From contig PXBD01000001.1 in assembly GCA_003565625.1 (NCBI GenBank), positions 1 through 64,000 of the forward strand: a stretch of DNA of 64,000 nt, given 5' to 3'. Of this stretch, positions 63,987-64,000 are shown in pieces. A model generated the notes under the pieces. That model had not been told where the DNA came from, searched no databases, and saw nothing but the letters and a program-made list of their open reading frames with translations. The translations under genes were made by a program, and so were the position numbers. Positions within the stretch are counted from its first letter, which is position 1. Each line of letters starts with the position of its first letter. This DNA comes from Gammaproteobacteria bacterium (GTDB lineage: Bacteria; Pseudomonadota; Gammaproteobacteria; Xanthomonadales; Wenzhouxiangellaceae).

Positions 63987-64000
63987 ATGAATCAGACCGC
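63987..64000 (+). CDS. Start of a divergent gene, cut off by the window edge
   Basis: An ATG at 63987 begins MNQT and runs off the end. AAGTGC precedes it with no strong Shine-Dalgarno; TAGAAT at 63975 may be a -10. Too little is present to identify a product. A gene divergent from a BigR-like repressor is commonly a sulfur dioxygenase, a rhodanese or a transporter, but that is only expectation. Confidence 0.3.

Overview
This is a GC-rich, gene-dense bacterial chromosome segment. It begins at the 3' end of an elongation factor Tu gene and runs through a complete S10-spc-alpha ribosomal protein supercluster in exactly the E. coli gene order (rpsJ to rplQ, no adk or map between secY and rpmJ). 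That order, an AacS-type acetoacetyl-CoA synthetase, a DHBP synthase fused to a degenerate GTP cyclohydrolase II half, and the lpoA-yraN-dolP block beside rsmI all point to a gammaproteobacterium. The high GC and frequent GTG/TTG starts suggest a free-living lineage near Lysobacterales/Chromatiales (for example Wenzhouxiangella-like); the lineage is inference.

Layout: 1-13.9 kb, translation genes, secY and rpoA, with two visible promoters (upstream of rpsJ and rpsM), a structured S10 leader and a terminator after rplQ. 13.9-26.3 kb, envelope and miscellaneous genes: AsmA-like protein, RarD, an ABC exporter, a Ysc84-type lipoprotein, a hemolysin III protein, a DUF885 lipoprotein, a GNAT, a phosphohexomutase with an RfaH-like factor, and a divergent AraC regulator/AlkB hydroxylase pair sharing a palindrome. 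26.3-33.4 kb, one-carbon and flavin operon glyA-nrdR-ribD-ribE-ribBX-ribH-nusB-thiL-pgpA, with a chain of stop/start overlaps. 33.4-39.1 kb on the minus strand, lpoA-yraN-dolP and a Ser/Thr kinase with TPRs. 39.1-43.4 kb, rsmI, a YugP-type metallopeptidase, a tightly coupled three-gene cassette (polysaccharide deacetylase, acyltransferase-like protein, methyltransferase) and rnpB. 43.4-47.6 kb, senC-psd divergent from prmB, then etfBA. 47.6-53.9 kb, a palindromic repeat, a GNAT, a Gly/Pro-rich secreted protein, acetoacetyl-CoA synthetase, a small hydrolase, a NYN-domain protein and MscS. 54.3-60.4 kb, branched-chain amino acid degradation (dehydrogenase SDR, HMG-CoA lyase, thiolase, isovaleryl-CoA dehydrogenase, leucine dehydrogenase). 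60.6-64 kb, DsrE/DUF2892 genes, a frameshifted DUF4332 gene, a HerA-like ATPase and an ArsR regulator with two cysteines placed as in persulfide sensors.

Functional links: leucine dehydrogenase, isovaleryl-CoA dehydrogenase, ETF, HMG-CoA lyase, acetoacetyl-CoA synthetase and thiolase together cover most of leucine to acetyl-CoA; the branched-chain keto acid dehydrogenase, methylcrotonyl-CoA carboxylase and methylglutaconyl-CoA hydratase are not in the window. PrmB's known target glutamine is present in the L3 encoded here. I saw no tRNA, CRISPR array, prophage, transposase or recognisable defence system. The most unusual material is the three-gene envelope cassette, several palindromic repeat elements, the hairpin-rich leader of leucine dehydrogenase, and the two-cysteine regulator at the right edge.
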